Made by a program: the position numbers and the translations under genes. Positions 22,404 to 35,274 of a DNA stretch of 64,000 bases are shown here, piece by piece. Source of the stretch: Diadema setosum (lineage: Eukaryota > Echinodermata > Echinoidea > Diadematoida > Diadematidae); assembly GCF_964275005.1 (NCBI RefSeq), contig NC_092702.1:2221001-2285000 (forward strand), read 5' to 3'. Below the pieces are notes generated by a model, which saw only the letters and a program-made list of their open reading frames with translations, was not told where the DNA came from and did not search any database. Numbering within the stretch: the first letter of the stretch is position 1; the number at the start of each line of letters is the position of its first letter.

Positions 22404-23978
22404 CACTACTGGTGCCAGATTCATGGTCATTGATACAATGCACCAATCTTAGAATTTTTTCATAATACTAAGTATGATTCTAAAGTTGGTGATATATCAT
22501 ATCAAACATTTTGACTCATTTATGTTGTTAAACTGCAGAGCGCCCTCAACGAGAATACGAGGTTATTTTCAGGAACCCTCCTCTTCTTGGCATCATGAAG
22601 CCACAAACTAATCGTTAGGGATTCAAAACTAGATAATCGTGAATGATAATGCTCCAGTTTCTTTCTCCGAGAATGTTAGTCAACGTAGAATGGATTTTTT
22701 TTTCTTCCCAACCCCCTCAACCCAAAAGAAAAATTCAGGGTCTTAATAACTCTTCAAAAAGTCAGTTCACTGTATGCTTTCTCCTTTTTTTTTTCTGCCA
22801 GACCTCCGTCAGTTGTTAAGAACTACTCCTTAGAGCCAATGTTCAAGTTTACTCATATAGGAAAAAATAAATACATTTTTTTTTCAGTGATAAATTAGAG
22901 GAATTCCCATGATTATTCTTGATCAATTTTTGATATAGCCTGCCTTGATAACGTGAGCTTAAAGATTCAAGATTGTAAAAATGTTCTTGATATCTATCAA
23001 GTTATTCGTATACTCTGTCTACTAACTTATGCTAACTTTTCTATTGTTAAAATAGATGTTTAAATTAATTTCTTTTTATTCCGCTTTTTTTTTTTTTGCA
23101 AATCGTGAATACAGTTCTTCCAGATCTATTCAAACATTGCTGTCCATGTACTGAGGAATGAACTGAAAAATCACACGTTCCTACAGAGGTCGTTTACTCT
23201 CTAAACGCAGAGATTGAGCTAGGACACATTGCACAACAATAAGAATCAAGCAACTCCATGATATTAAAAAATAGTTGATATCTTCTCTGCAGTATGATAA
23301 CCAACCTTGAATAATAGTAAGCAGATGGTGATTACGTTTCAGCAATAGCATAAGGAGAAAATAATAATGAATATGACATTAATGGTAGCTATGATAATAA
23401 TATAGAGAGTGATCAGAGTTATTTTTACCAAGATATCAAATTGTTCACTTCTCCTGCAGAGCTCAAGCAGTGAAGTTCTTAACTGATTCTATTCAAGAAT
23501 GAAATTCTCATAAGTTATGAATGAGTCATGTATGAGAAGTAGATTTCTCACAAGTTACCACTTAAAAGGATACAACACCCCTTGTCAAAATAAACTAAAA
23601 AGCGACGATTTCACGCACAATGCATTTTACGACTATCCCGGCGTAGTAAACCAATTTCTCACATCTCCACAGGTGTTTTTCATCTCCCGTCGTTGTCCTT
23701 TTCTCTACTTGGGCTTTGTATTCGTTTATTGAACCCATGTGACAATCCTCAAACATTCAATCATGCCTAATTAATACATGTACTCATGCCTTCTTAATAC
23801 TCTGCAAACTCACGCAGCAATTTACTCGGTCTTCAGGCCACATGCCACAGTGGAATTATTTTGAACCTTTGCAACTTGGAACCGACGTAAGACCATAAAA
23901 AGATAAAAGATATGATAAATTGGATTTGTCATGATTTCAGCACCAGGGTAATAAACCACAAATGAATAACAATATACG
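21251..23978. other. Upstream flank of gene 1, no further coding region seen
   Basis: Should contain the promoter and 5' UTR exon of gene 1, but neither can be placed by eye. A (TG)n microsatellite lies at 22359-22401 and CA-rich sequence at 22090-22170. Small ORFs show no domains. Confidence 0.5.
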
Positions 23979-24610
23979 TTAAAGAGGCCCTGAAATCCAA
24001 ATGCATGTTGATTAGTGTTGATTTATGATACCTTAAACATCACTTTTGCGGTAAAACAAATATCTAGAAACATTTCACATATTTTTAACGATTTTTTCTT
24101 CTATTTTTCTTCATGTTACTTGGGAACGCCCACAAAAAAAAAAAAAAAATCCTTCCAAACCAATCAAAATTGATATTCTTGAAATGACCTCATCTGTCAA
24201 TCATTGCTAAAGTACTGAAATGTTTAACAAAAGACAATGGAATGCACCTTCCTCTCGACTCAGCATAACTTGCATGTTTCTGTCCTATTAATGTGACTAA
24301 CAAAAGACATGGCGAGGGAACATGCAAGTCATGCTGAGTCGAGGGGAAGGTGCATTCCAAGGTCTTTTGTGAAACATTTCAGTACTTTAGCAATGATTGA
24401 CAGATGAAGTCATCTGAAGAATATCAATATTGATTGGTTTGGAAGGATTTTTTGTGGGCGTTCCCAAGTAATCTGAAGAAAAATAGAAGAAAAAAAAATC
24501 GGTAAAAATATACGGAATGTTTCTAGATATTCGTTTCACCGCAAAGGTGATGTTGAGGGTATCATAAATCAACACAAATCAACGTGCACTTGGATTTCAG
24601 GGCCCCTTTA
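23979..24610. mobile_element. Long foldback MITE, TTAA family B (~632 bp)
   Basis: The left edge TTAAAGAGGCCCTGAAATCC pairs with the right edge, which on the other strand reads ATAAAGGGGCCCTGAAATCC. Arms of about 270 bp pair across the element (for example TTGGGAACGCCCACAAAAAA with TTTTTTGTGGGCGTTCCCAA; TCGACTCAGCATAACTTGCA with TGCAAGTCATGCTGAGTCGA), leaving a short loop near 24285. The right TTAA has drifted. Confidence 0.88.
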
Positions 24611-25440
24611 TCAAATCAGTAGGCCTACGGTGACTTCTCCTCTACGCGTTATATTTGCATGGCATGCCGAAATTATTTGATTTTACAACAATCCTCCGAT
24701 ATTACTACAAAGTGCTTAATGATCTCATTGTTCACCTTCCCTTTATACATAAAATTTATAAAATAATAATTCCCTGGGACTAGTATTTTTCTTGTTTCTC
24801 TCTCCTTGTTGTTTTTGTTTTCTTACTGATATCTGAAAAAGGCATGACGTATTATGTTATAATACATATTTTGAATGGTGAGCTTAAAGTTGACGTGTTT
24901 GCATGTACCCCGACAAACTCGATAGGCTGTGTGTCTTGTCTTGGAAGAACACTGTGCTCTCTTTTTGTATACAAATGACAATTATTGTTTATCCTGTTAT
25001 GCAATCCCTTGAATGAAGGCGGTTCATAAGGCTAATCAAAGAACCACAGTTCAAGCTTGACTTACCAGCACTAGGATGGTTGATATCAACTGTTTTATTT
25101 TGCTATTTTCTTTCAAATATTATGTTTTTATTCTGGTCAAGATTTAAAGACACTATGCTTTCAAATAAATTGACTGTCAAAATAGGCTATTTAAGTTCAA
25201 TCATGAAGGCAGTCTGTGAAAATCTTATTTTGATATGAAGATTTGAATCATATATAATGAATGAAAACAACTGCTAGATATACTGCATAAAAGTGATGGA
25301 TTGACAGACATTCGCTCAGGACCGTGTATCTTTTACATGGAATAAAGGAAAATGAGAAGTATAGATATTTTCAAAGTAACTTAATGCCAATATAAAAGAC
25401 TAGCCTGCAATGATAGTGAAAGAAGAGGATCGTTCTACTC
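24611..25440. other. Intergenic, nothing recognised
   Basis: AT-rich sequence without a plausible ORF, RNA gene or clear repeat edge. Confidence 0.5.
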
Positions 25441-25651
25441 AATTGTAAGGTATTTAATAGAGTGATTCGAAAATACATGTGTGCTCTAAGCAGTGACGGA
25501 TAAGTGCTCTTATGCTTATCGGTATCATTTATCTATTGCAAAGGCAAATGTTTGTGTTTATGATGCAATTCCTGATTTATTTTGTGTTATGCTTTGTTGG
25601 AAAAAGAAGAATGAAAATAAATGAATTGAAATTGAAATTGAAGAAATTTAC
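25441..25651 (+). mobile_element. Probable LINE 3' tail, (AAATTG)n end
   Basis: Ends GAATGAAAATAAATGAATTG and then ATTGAAATTG repeats, the same form as the tail at 15860-15888. Only the last ~200 bp are present and the left edge is uncertain. Confidence 0.4.
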
Positions 25652-25974
25652 TTCTCTATATTTACTTGGCATAATTATTTCAAACTGGTGATATTTTGTT
25701 CGGTTGTGATTTGTTTGTTTGTTTGTTTGTTTGTTTTGAGATGCCTATCGGGATATTACCTTTCTGAGCGGCAGCCAACCATTTATTTTGATTTGCACAG
25801 ATTTATCATTCGTATCTATAGATTCACCTGCAGTACCTGATATGGATTACTTTTGCGCATTATAAACATTGTTTTTTTTTCTCTGCATTATTTGAGGAAA
25901 GACTTTATTTCTGCCATTTCTGCAAATGATTTTTGGTATTTTATAACAAACTCATGCTATGAACTTCATTAACA

Positions 25975-27712
25975 GCAGGAAGCGACATATCTTATATTCG
26001 CCCTCTTCTTGAGTATGCGTCACCTCTCTGGGCACCTAACATAACCAAAGGACAGGCTAATGCCTTGGAAAGAGTTCAGAAACGCGTTTGTCGCATCATC
26101 CTAGGCAATGAGTACACCTCATATGAAAACGCTCTCAATGAATTACAAATCCCACGTTTAACGTCCCGGTATGAGCAGCTCCTCCATTCATTCGGACGTG
26201 GTCTTCTCCATTCCCCCCGCCATAGAGACTTCTTGCCACCTCCAAGGAATCAGATTTCCACACGTCAACTTCGCAATTCTCATGCCCTGAACACTCCTTT
26301 TTGCAGAACTGAACGTTATCGGAGATCCACTATTCCATCTGTTGTTCGCCTTCTTAACAAACAATAAGTTTTTTTTTTCCTATGGTATTTAGTTTGTTAT
26401 AGTTGTTGTATGTATGTTGTAGTTGAAAGACTGGTTTTTTCCTATCTTCTTTCACACATGTTTGTTGTATATACTCCCTATGTTTCTTTTTTCTTTTCAA
26501 ATTTCTTTCCCTCCTTAACCACAACACCAGTCACTGTTTTATGAAAAGGTCATCTTTGTTTATCTATAGAAGCCTTTTAGGCTTAACTTTCTTTCTCTCT
26601 TTTTTCCTTTTTTCTTTTTTTTTTTCCTACCCTTTTTATCAGACTGCATTTTAAGGCGCATTTCTCTCACTCTTCATGACTTATAAGATACATTGATATG
26701 TTGGTACATACAAGCATACAATTATGAGTATATATCACAGTGCAATTTTGAATCTATTGTGGAATCACATGTTTTTAAATTTCGTCAAAGGCAATTGTTT
26801 TATATATTTGTATGTGAAAGCTGCAAGGTTTGATGTCCCCAATTTTCTTCCACACACGTTTGCTGTTCTTTCTATTTTCATACTCTTTTCCCTTTTTAAC
26901 TACAAAACCAGTAACTGATTTATGAAGAGGTTGCTTTTGTTTGTCTAGAAGCCTTTTAGGCTTTATTCTCCCTCCCACCCTTTTTATCAGACTGCATTTT
27001 AAGGTACATTTCTTTCACTTTTTATGACGCATGATGGTATATGGATATCTTGATACATACAACTATAATTATATTACGAGGAATATGAAAGTGCAATTTT
27101 AATCTATTGTATACATGTAATCATATGATTTTATTCTGGCAATACATGTATGTGGAAAGAAATGAAGTGTAATTGTTATATAGATTCTGTTATGATATAA
27201 TATAGTAAAATATAAATGCAACATTTGATGAATTATACTATGTTAGGTGCTTTTGGTGTTTAATAATGTCATTGATTTTTTTTATTTTTTTTATATTTTG
27301 GTAATTTTAGCTCGAGGGTTGGTGAGAAGTTGTGTAATTGCTGTGTAATAACGTCTCCTCATTTTTGTACACCCCTACATATGAATTTTTGTTGTTGTTG
27401 CTTAGATTATGTTTTTTTTTTAATATTCATAATCCAGAGTTTTAAAAGAAAGTGATTGTATTGAGTAGTTTTTTTTTCTCCGTTGATGTACCAATACATG
27501 TATGTAAGTTTTTGTTGTGTTAGATTAACAGTTGTGTGATTTTTATGTATAATTTCTCAATATGTTTATTGTAAACACCTTCAAATGTTATTTGTGAAGC
27601 ACTGTGATTTTTATCTATATACACACTGTACATGTACTCTGTAAACTGAATGTATTTCAGCCTTTGGGCTGCTAATTTCAGGAACAATAAACCTTATCAA
27701 TTCAATTCAAAA
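25975..27712 (+). mobile_element. 5'-truncated LINE (CR1/L2/Rex-like): RT C-terminus and 3' UTR
   Basis: From 25978 the plus strand reads a typical non-LTR reverse transcriptase end: YIRPLLEYASPLWAP, ALERVQKRVCRIILG, YTSYENAL, LNELQIPRLTSRYEQL, RTERYRRSTIPSVVRLLNKQ, then TAA at about 26365. The catalytic FADD region and everything upstream are missing, as expected from 5' truncation during insertion. About 1.35 kb of 3' UTR follows and ends in AATAAACCTTATCAATTCAATTC, a poly-A signal with a short ATTCA tail. The 3' UTR holds a duplicated segment (26455-26745 against 26845-27090; both contain AGAAGCCTTTTAGGCTT and CCCTTTTTATCAGACTGCAT). Not mobile by itself. Confidence 0.88.
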
Positions 27713-27715
27713 AAA

Positions 27716-29031
27716 TATAGAAATGACAAACAATAACTCTGAATAAAAATGTTTGAATAAACATTGGTCGATCTTGCATCATGGGAGAACCTAACTATAT
27801 CGGAATATGCAATATGTAACGATGGAAAAATATTTAACATTCATCGCTTGAAGAAATGGCCGAACTTTGTAATAGTGAAATACAAGAGGGCTGTATGTCA
27901 ATCATACAGCAGCTGCAGGTTGAGATTCTGATGTGTAGTAAATTGCACGTGGTGCCAGTGTGTCATGAAGAAATTTGAGAAGAAGAAAACTTTGCTTTCC
28001 GCAGAACACGTTAGAATGACACGAATATTATTGTAATGAACTTCATTGGTATCAAACAATAAGGTTATTCTACAATGCCTTTGATTAGCTACAGTGCTGG
28101 TGTTAGTTTCTATTATTTTACCAGCTCCGTGGTACACACGTTTGCACATGTGCAGATTCTGTGTATACCTATGTTCTATTTCGTTAGTAGTTCAATTAAA
28201 TGCAGTCCAATATTTTATGTGTATTAAAGGATAGAGAAATCTCATGATGATATGCAACTCAGTAGACATTGTTTAGTGATAAACGGAGAAATGATTTAGT
28301 GCCAGGCTACGCTTTTCTTAACTCGAATATTTACGAGCTTTCGCCCGTTTATTTTTATTTTTTACATTTTCAATATTTTGCTAGTATTATATTAATATAA
28401 CTTCACCTTGAACATTATCTTGATATCTCTCGCTCACTATTGTCTTGATGGCATTCGATTGTAGCAAATTCACCTTCTAAAATAACGATGATTATTGGTC
28501 TCGTAAGGACAGCACTACACAATTCGCAAAACACTTAACTAAAAGTACAAAACAATTCAAACGTTTGGGTAAAATTTGTACAATGCCACTTAAAAAGATT
28601 GATATGAAATATGTATATATCACTTACCAGTAAGAATACGCCGAAGTCCTAAGAGTAAACACACTTCAATCTCCGTGTACTATGACCCAGAATGGTTATG
28701 TAAATCGGCATGTCTACCCCAAGAGAGCGATCCTCTCAACGTGAGGTGCGATCAAGTGAATCTATAAAGGTTTTCTTAGTTTTGTTATTGTAATCAGTTA
28801 GGGGAATGGGTTATTGATTGCCATTGAGAAGACGACGGAACAATGAATACCCAAGATACATCGAGCGTGTCCACCACAATGAAGGCCTCTTCATCCCTTG
28901 TTGGTATGCAGCGAAACACGTTGAGGCTCACGTGAAGCACCAGGCTTGACGTTTTCTCTCGCTCTATGAACCATTACCAGGAAAACATTTTGCTGCCTTT
29001 ACAGGTGAACCAATTGGGGAGAAATGCAAAT
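27716..29031. other. Intergenic, nothing recognised
   Basis: No supported gene. An 83-codon minus-strand ORF at 27898-28149 has no domain and no flanking signals worth reporting. Confidence 0.5.
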
Positions 29032-29041
29032 CACACACACA

Positions 29042-29135
<94 letters not shown>
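29032..29135. repeat. (CA)n-(TA)n compound microsatellite
   Basis: CA dinucleotides to about 29079, then TA dinucleotides to 29135. Confidence 0.97.
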
Positions 29136-29139
<4 letters not shown>

Positions 29140-29164
29140 TATATGTAATATGTAACTTCATATG

Positions 29165-29206
29165 TAACTTCATAATTGCAATATATATATTGCAATTATG
29201 AAGTTA
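29165..29206. repeat. 42-bp perfect palindrome
   Basis: The left half TAACTTCATAATTGCAATATA is followed with no spacer by its exact reverse complement. It lies 30 bp from the TA microsatellite and next to a second copy of ATGTAACTTCATA. Confidence 0.9.
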
Positions 29207-29795
29207 TATTAGTCTGGTAGAGAGGAAGTGAAAATAGGCCTGAAGAAAAAAACAATTCATGACAAGTTATATTGATGTGTAGCAGTCTATATGTGCTACC
29301 TCTTCTGCAATGGTCCTGATACTGGCTAGCACTCTTTCCACTATACTTTGGTACCATTCACCCAGACCATTAATTCAAACGTCTTTCATTTCTCTAGTAC
29401 CAAAGTCTTCCTTCGAAAGTGATTAAGAAATAGAAGGAAAATGTGCAATGATCATTCAGAGCTTTCACGCTGTTGCGTCAATGATGATAGTGAAGGGAAG
29501 AGAAGTATAAAAGAAGATAATTCGTGGCAATGTGACATGTAGGTCAGCTGCACTTGATATAATTTTCTTTGAACAAAATCAGCCCTGCTAAGAGAGTGGA
29601 CATACTTTTTTTTTTAAAGAACTGCTATAGGGTGTATTTACTTATATATTGTGTGTTTTGGATTTATAGTGTACACTGGGGAAACACTAGAAGGTAGATG
29701 CTTAATGTGAGCATGCTACACTGGGACCGATAGTTTGAAGTTTTCTCTGAAGGAAAAGACTAGACGTCACGGCAAGTTCAGAAGAGAATGAAAGC

Positions 29796-29877
<82 letters not shown>

Positions 29878-30434
29878 GATGAAGACAAACAAGTTGACAT
29901 AATGCATTAGAATCCAACTTCTCATTTGTAAACCAAATTTTCGACCCTTGCACGGATCTTCCTCAGGGTAACAGTGATATTCAGAAGCGGATCTAAAGGG
30001 GGGGGGGGGTGGGGGGGGGTTGCACCCCCCAAAAAAAAAAAAAATCCGGGGACCATTTTTTTTTTTATCTTATCTTTGTTTTTTTTTTAACTTGTAATTT
30101 CATTTTTTTCTATTTATGGCAATGACCTCTATACCAAAAATAGTGGTGTTTTAGATGCAAGAAAACGCCATTTTCACACACAGATTTTCAAAAATTCTCC
30201 CTACTGTGACAAAAGATCTTAATCAAACCCGTAAGATCTTTAAGATCTGTTGTCACACCATGGGCACTGATGAAGAGTGTGACTTCGCCTTTCAGTTTTT
30301 GAGAGCTATGCTCCGTTTTTAAGATCTTCAAGATCTATGATTTATTTTTTGACGGCGTTCTTCTTCTACTAATTGTTTTACTTATTATCATCAAGATGCC
30401 GAGCAGACCAATCTTCATATATATATATATATAG
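29207..30434. other. Intergenic with (TA)n-(GA)n (29797-29876) and G-rich element edge (29982-30050)
   Basis: The TA run at 29797-29840 passes into a GA run at 29841-29876. At 29982, CAGAAGCGGATCTAAAGG followed by long G-runs resembles the terminus of another hAT-like repeat, but no partner end is found. AGATCTTAAGATCT-type words recur at 30210-30345. No gene seen. Confidence 0.5.
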
Positions 30435-30850
30435 TGAATGCAGAAATATTAGTAAAACACATCAGTGAAGTTTGAGGAAAATCGGACAATCCCCTCAAAA
30501 GGTATGAGTGTTCAAGGCTTCGATACAATCGTGAATAGATAAGAAGACTACAATAATTCGTGATGTCACAGTTTGGCAATCATATAAAGAAAATATGATG
30601 AGAATTCCATCAAAGTTCACTTCTTTTAGAAAACAATATATTCCATCTACTTGTCACTGACACTATGTTATGGGTAACATTATCTCCCCTTCCTTCTAAA
30701 AGAGGTAATCCAGAAGCTCTTTCATTATGTTATGTTAGTATCATTTTGATATGTTAAATTGCTATGGTCTTCATAATTATCCAGCCATGCATGGTGGTAC
30801 TGAAACCTGTGGGTATTCAGCTAATATTTTTGCATTCTCTCAATCCACAC
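30435..30850. mobile_element. Decayed TTAA MITE, family C
   Basis: Diverged relative of 57009-57576: AATATTAGTAAAACACATCA, TGAGGAAAATCGGACAATCC, AATTCGTGATGTCACA, TATGTTATGGGTAACATTAT and GCATTCTCTCAATCC occur in the same order. The left edge is lost in a TA run. Confidence 0.7.
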
Positions 30851-31058
30851 ATTTGAATTTCATTTCCATTTAAGAAATCCTATACCTAGGACCTATATAA
30901 CCGCTGAATCCGAGCGAGTAAAAAAGGAGAAATTGTAAGTATTGAGGTGACACGTGTTCGTGTTCGAGACCTACTTGGTTGCTCGATGCGAAACACATTG
31001 TATCGTGGGATGATGAATGAAGTATACTGAAATATCACTATATCTGTACACTGTGTGT

Positions 31059-31078
31059 ACACACACACACACACACAC

Positions 31079-31148
<70 letters not shown>

Positions 31149-31263
31149 AGATATGAGAAAGGAAGAAGAAATCGGTGAGTAGTTTTGCCATCATTATTCC
31201 TCTCACTGTTCCTCCTTTCCGGAAAATGTATGTGTATTTATGTATGTATGTCTATTGTATGTA

Positions 31264-31308
<45 letters not shown>

Positions 31309-31387
31309 TCTACATTTTAAGAAAATAGGTTGGACCTTGCACCCTTTTTGGTCTGAAAGGTGGAAAGTTGAACCTATTTTTCTTAGA

Positions 31388-31442
<55 letters not shown>
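31059..31442. repeat. Cluster of (CA)n/(TA)n microsatellites with a small foldback MITE at 31311-31392
   Basis: CA then TA repeats at 31059-31145, TA at 31267-31306 and TA at 31390-31442. Between the last two is an ~82-bp foldback: TACATTTTAAGAAAATAGGT pairs with a right arm that on the other strand reads TACATTCTAAGAAAAATAGG. The small element sits directly in the TA run, as a TA-targeting MITE would. Confidence 0.8.
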
Positions 31443-31443
<1 letters not shown>

Positions 31444-33057
31444 CTGCCAAGCATTATACACGCATCAGACGAACAATTACAGGGTGTCAGAAATTGATTT
31501 AAAATGCAATACAGAATCAACAAACAGCCGTATTTCAATGACTTGTATATTTCCACTCTTTATCAATAAACTTTAAATACATTTTCACATCATTGTAGAG
31601 TACTGTTTTGGTATCAGATGCACACAATATGTGCGGTTTATTAATGTATGTTGTCATTACACAATTCATTTTTATCGACAATAAAATGTATCACAATCCT
31701 GAAAAGCACTTCAATAAAATTATCATAATTATTCATTATTGACATAATAACTTCACCATCATTTAACCATTGTCGTATGTACATCCCTTAGTAAAAATGG
31801 TAAGTGTTTGAATTACTACAAATCACTGAATTACTACAAAAATAGCAAAGTTTCTTTTCGAGGTGTAAACTAAAAATTGACCCTGGTTTGACCTGATTTC
31901 ACACAAAATATCTAAAAGTTTTTGCTGCTTATCTAGTTCAAAACATTCTCTTTTCGGGAGAGAAGTTACTTTCAAATCTAATACGAAAAAAAAAATGTGT
32001 TTCAAAAAAGAAAGTATGCATTTATCTTGGATTGTTCACGTCAAGTAAGGGAAAAAATCCTCCTGAATGAATTGCACTATTATCTTTTTTTAACTTATCT
32101 AAGTTAAACTTATACACACAAATAAAGATCCTATAGACACATATAAGATTTAACAAGGCGAATTCTTAATGGTTTTGTCGTAAGTTAAAAATTTCCCCTT
32201 TTATGCACGACCATGCCAAAGCATATACAGACGTGTGCACAAGAATAATGTATTTTTCTTACTGTTAGGAATAATTAAGGCACTACAGCAGCAGCATTCA
32301 GATGGGCACAAAAAATCAAAGCAAAACAAAAGGAATAAAATTCAATGTCCATTACAGTTGTATTTACAACTACATAGGAATCACAGTACTTTTTGGTACA
32401 TGTATGTGCAGATGTATTCATCGCAAGAGACTGAAGTTGTATTACTTCTCTGGTATCACATAATCGAACACACAACTGCAAATATCCATGGCATAGATGC
32501 ACTGTTTTCAGTAAATAGAAAGAATTGCGGCGGGTCTAAAATGTTCATGTGCCTTTTCTCCTTTATTGTTGTTTAGTATCTTGTTAGTAATGCAGATTTC
32601 TACATTACCTCTCATCACGAGTATTTTTATGCCGCATCAGATACATCTTGAAAATGAAAAAAAAAACCATCAAAATTCTTCGACATCTTTGTTTCTTAGT
32701 GGTCAACGTGTAATATAAGCACATAAACTACATCTTATAATGGGGCAATGCTGTTTTTACTCTGAGATACGTATCATCGAGGTAGATTATCATCCAAAAG
32801 AATAAAAGAAGAGATTTTCCTGATGTGTGATAGGTCACATTACTTTGCAGTCAAGAAAAGACACGATAGCATATTCATACACCACAAAAACTGTCTTGAT
32901 AAATCTGATTTTTCGACAGGTCATCGCGACAATGGCACCCTACAAAAATAGAACAAGTGGAAATGCTTTGAACACGCATAAAAGACTTCATTGTTTCACA
33001 TTGGTGTTGGTCGGACAAGTGGTCAAAGACACTCACACGTCGGTGATGTAACATAGC
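31443..33057. other. 3' flank of membrane-protein gene 2, no other gene seen
   Basis: Downstream of the stop at 33058. The first AATAAA on the minus strand is at 32562-32567, about 490 nt past the stop, and is a fair poly-A candidate. ORFs of 60-113 codons here carry no recognisable domain. Confidence 0.5.
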
Positions 33058-35235
33058 TCAAGACTTCTTTTCCGTGTCGGCCAAAAACGCGGCGTTGTCA
33101 AATTCTGGCGCCACCTTGGCACCACTATTGTTGCTTGGAATGTCACTCGTGTAATCGGCAGGTGGAATGATCTGTTTCAACAACATGCAGGTCACTGCTA
33201 CTCCGACAGTGAAGATGAGGACGAAGATGACCATGAGGGCGATCAGATCCATCTTGACGTCGAGGACCTGTACAAGGACGGCAATGACTACCATTAGAGC
33301 GTAGATGAAGACGACACCGGACACGTACAGGATCTCTTTGACAAGACTAGGAGTCTGGAACGGCTGATTAAGTTTCTCAGCTGAGATTTTCTTTTCGACC
33401 CAGAGGAAGAACCACATCACAAACCAGGCAATCAGGACGCAGAGATATTCGGTTGCTGGAATTCGAATCATCTCGTTCATGCGGATCCAGTAGCGTCCTT
33501 CCTTGTCGTAAAACACCCAGCCATACGCGCCGATCCCGGCGCCAATGTATGCGATGAATGGCAAGAAGTAGGTCCAGCGCGGCAGGAGTTTCCAAATGGG
33601 AAGACCGAAGAGTTGAGTCATGGTGAAAAGCCAGAGGAAGCCAAACATGAACATTGGGTAGAGCGCTGTGCCGTTGAGGGCTGGGCCACCGGTTTGCCAG
33701 GCAACCACCGTACCGTGGATGATTACCCATGCCTCAAGGAGAAGGCGCCAGTAGCGATTCAGGTGGACCTGTGTGTACATGAGACTTCCCTGCAGCATGA
33801 ACATCCAAGTGTGAGTGAACCCAAGGGCGTGTCCAACAGTGTTCTCCATCGGGTGGTACCAGAACGTGAAGATTGCAGCCCAGGAGAAGGCATAGCCATG
33901 GTATTTGCGAATGAGTTCCTGTGGACCCCATGGAAGCCGGACTTTGTTGCTGATTCGACCGACGTCGTCTTTCGAAGGCCACCCGAACGCCATACCTCGG
34001 TTCCTGTACTCAATCATCAAGACAAACATGAGGAGCATGATCACAGAACCCTGGGAGCTCGCCTCCGAGACGTCCTGTGCCAAGGCGTCGTACGTCCAAT
34101 GTGTCTGCCCAAGATGAAACACATGGAACACCATGTTGCCAATCAGAGGAATCCAGTTGAAGTACTTCATATTGGTCGAGTACTTCGGGTCTCCAGGAGT
34201 CGGGTAAAGATTCTTACTCCGCTGAGCGTAGTAGATACACCCCCACATGAAGAGCTGGTGTAAGACGTAGCAGATCCAGGTGATACTCCGGGTGAGTGCG
34301 GTGACTTCATCGGGCGGCAGCTGCCAGTAGTACCATCTAGCTGTGGCCCCCGACCCGTGTCTTCCTGGGACGCCGGGTTCTTCCTCGAAGGGTTCCGGAA
34401 GGAACCTTTCCTGCGAGCTTTCGCTGAGATTGTGATCATATCCGGAGTCTGCATCCCATCCCCGGTAGTCTCCGATGAAGATCATGGCAATGAGGATGCA
34501 AGTGATGAAGACAACACCGATGACCCATCCCACAACGTCCCATCTGAAGCCGGTATCTGCCGACTGAAACAACAAAGGAATATTGAGAACAAAACAGCAT
34601 CTACAGTTCTGCTACGAATGTAGAAATATATGATAAAAACCGTTTGTATCTCCTCCCATATTAGCTGAGATTTCAGTCACTATCCCTCAAGAAATTGTCA
34701 TTTGCGAATAGATAAGCGACTTGATTAACAAGTTCATTGCCGTCTCTCATGCAGTGTCTTTACAATTGAAATGGTGAAATTTAAGTCACTAAAGAGTTAC
34801 AACGATGCTTATAACATTTCTATTCTAGTTGAACCTAAGTGTTATAATGTCTATTTAAAGTTGCTCTTAAGAAATCATGAAAGAATTGTCTTCTTTAAAA
34901 TGTTGTATAGCATAAAAAAATCGGGCATTCATGTGATGTAAACAGACGTGATACTTAACACAGATTCAATGGAAAATTGGGATATAAGCAAGAAGGCAGA
35001 AGTATTATTTTCACTCACCTTCGTGAGGCTGGATGGTGTTGATAAGGAAGCAGCAGATACTCCATTACTCTTCCCCGTGCCGTTGGAATCTGTGTGTAGA
35101 TATAAAAAGTAATCGCAATATGATTATTCGTGTTATTCTTTGTATATGATTGTGTGGATGTGTATGAAAGTAATAGAAGTACTCAGAATGGGATAACTCT
35201 TGTAGACGCACGCGCGCGAGTCTGCGTGTGTGTAT

Positions 35236-35274
<39 letters not shown>

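Noticed and set aside
33613-34263. 216-codon plus-strand ORF
   Set aside because: Antisense shadow of paralogue 2. It resembles the plus-strand shadow at 18874-20469 only because the sense genes are similar.
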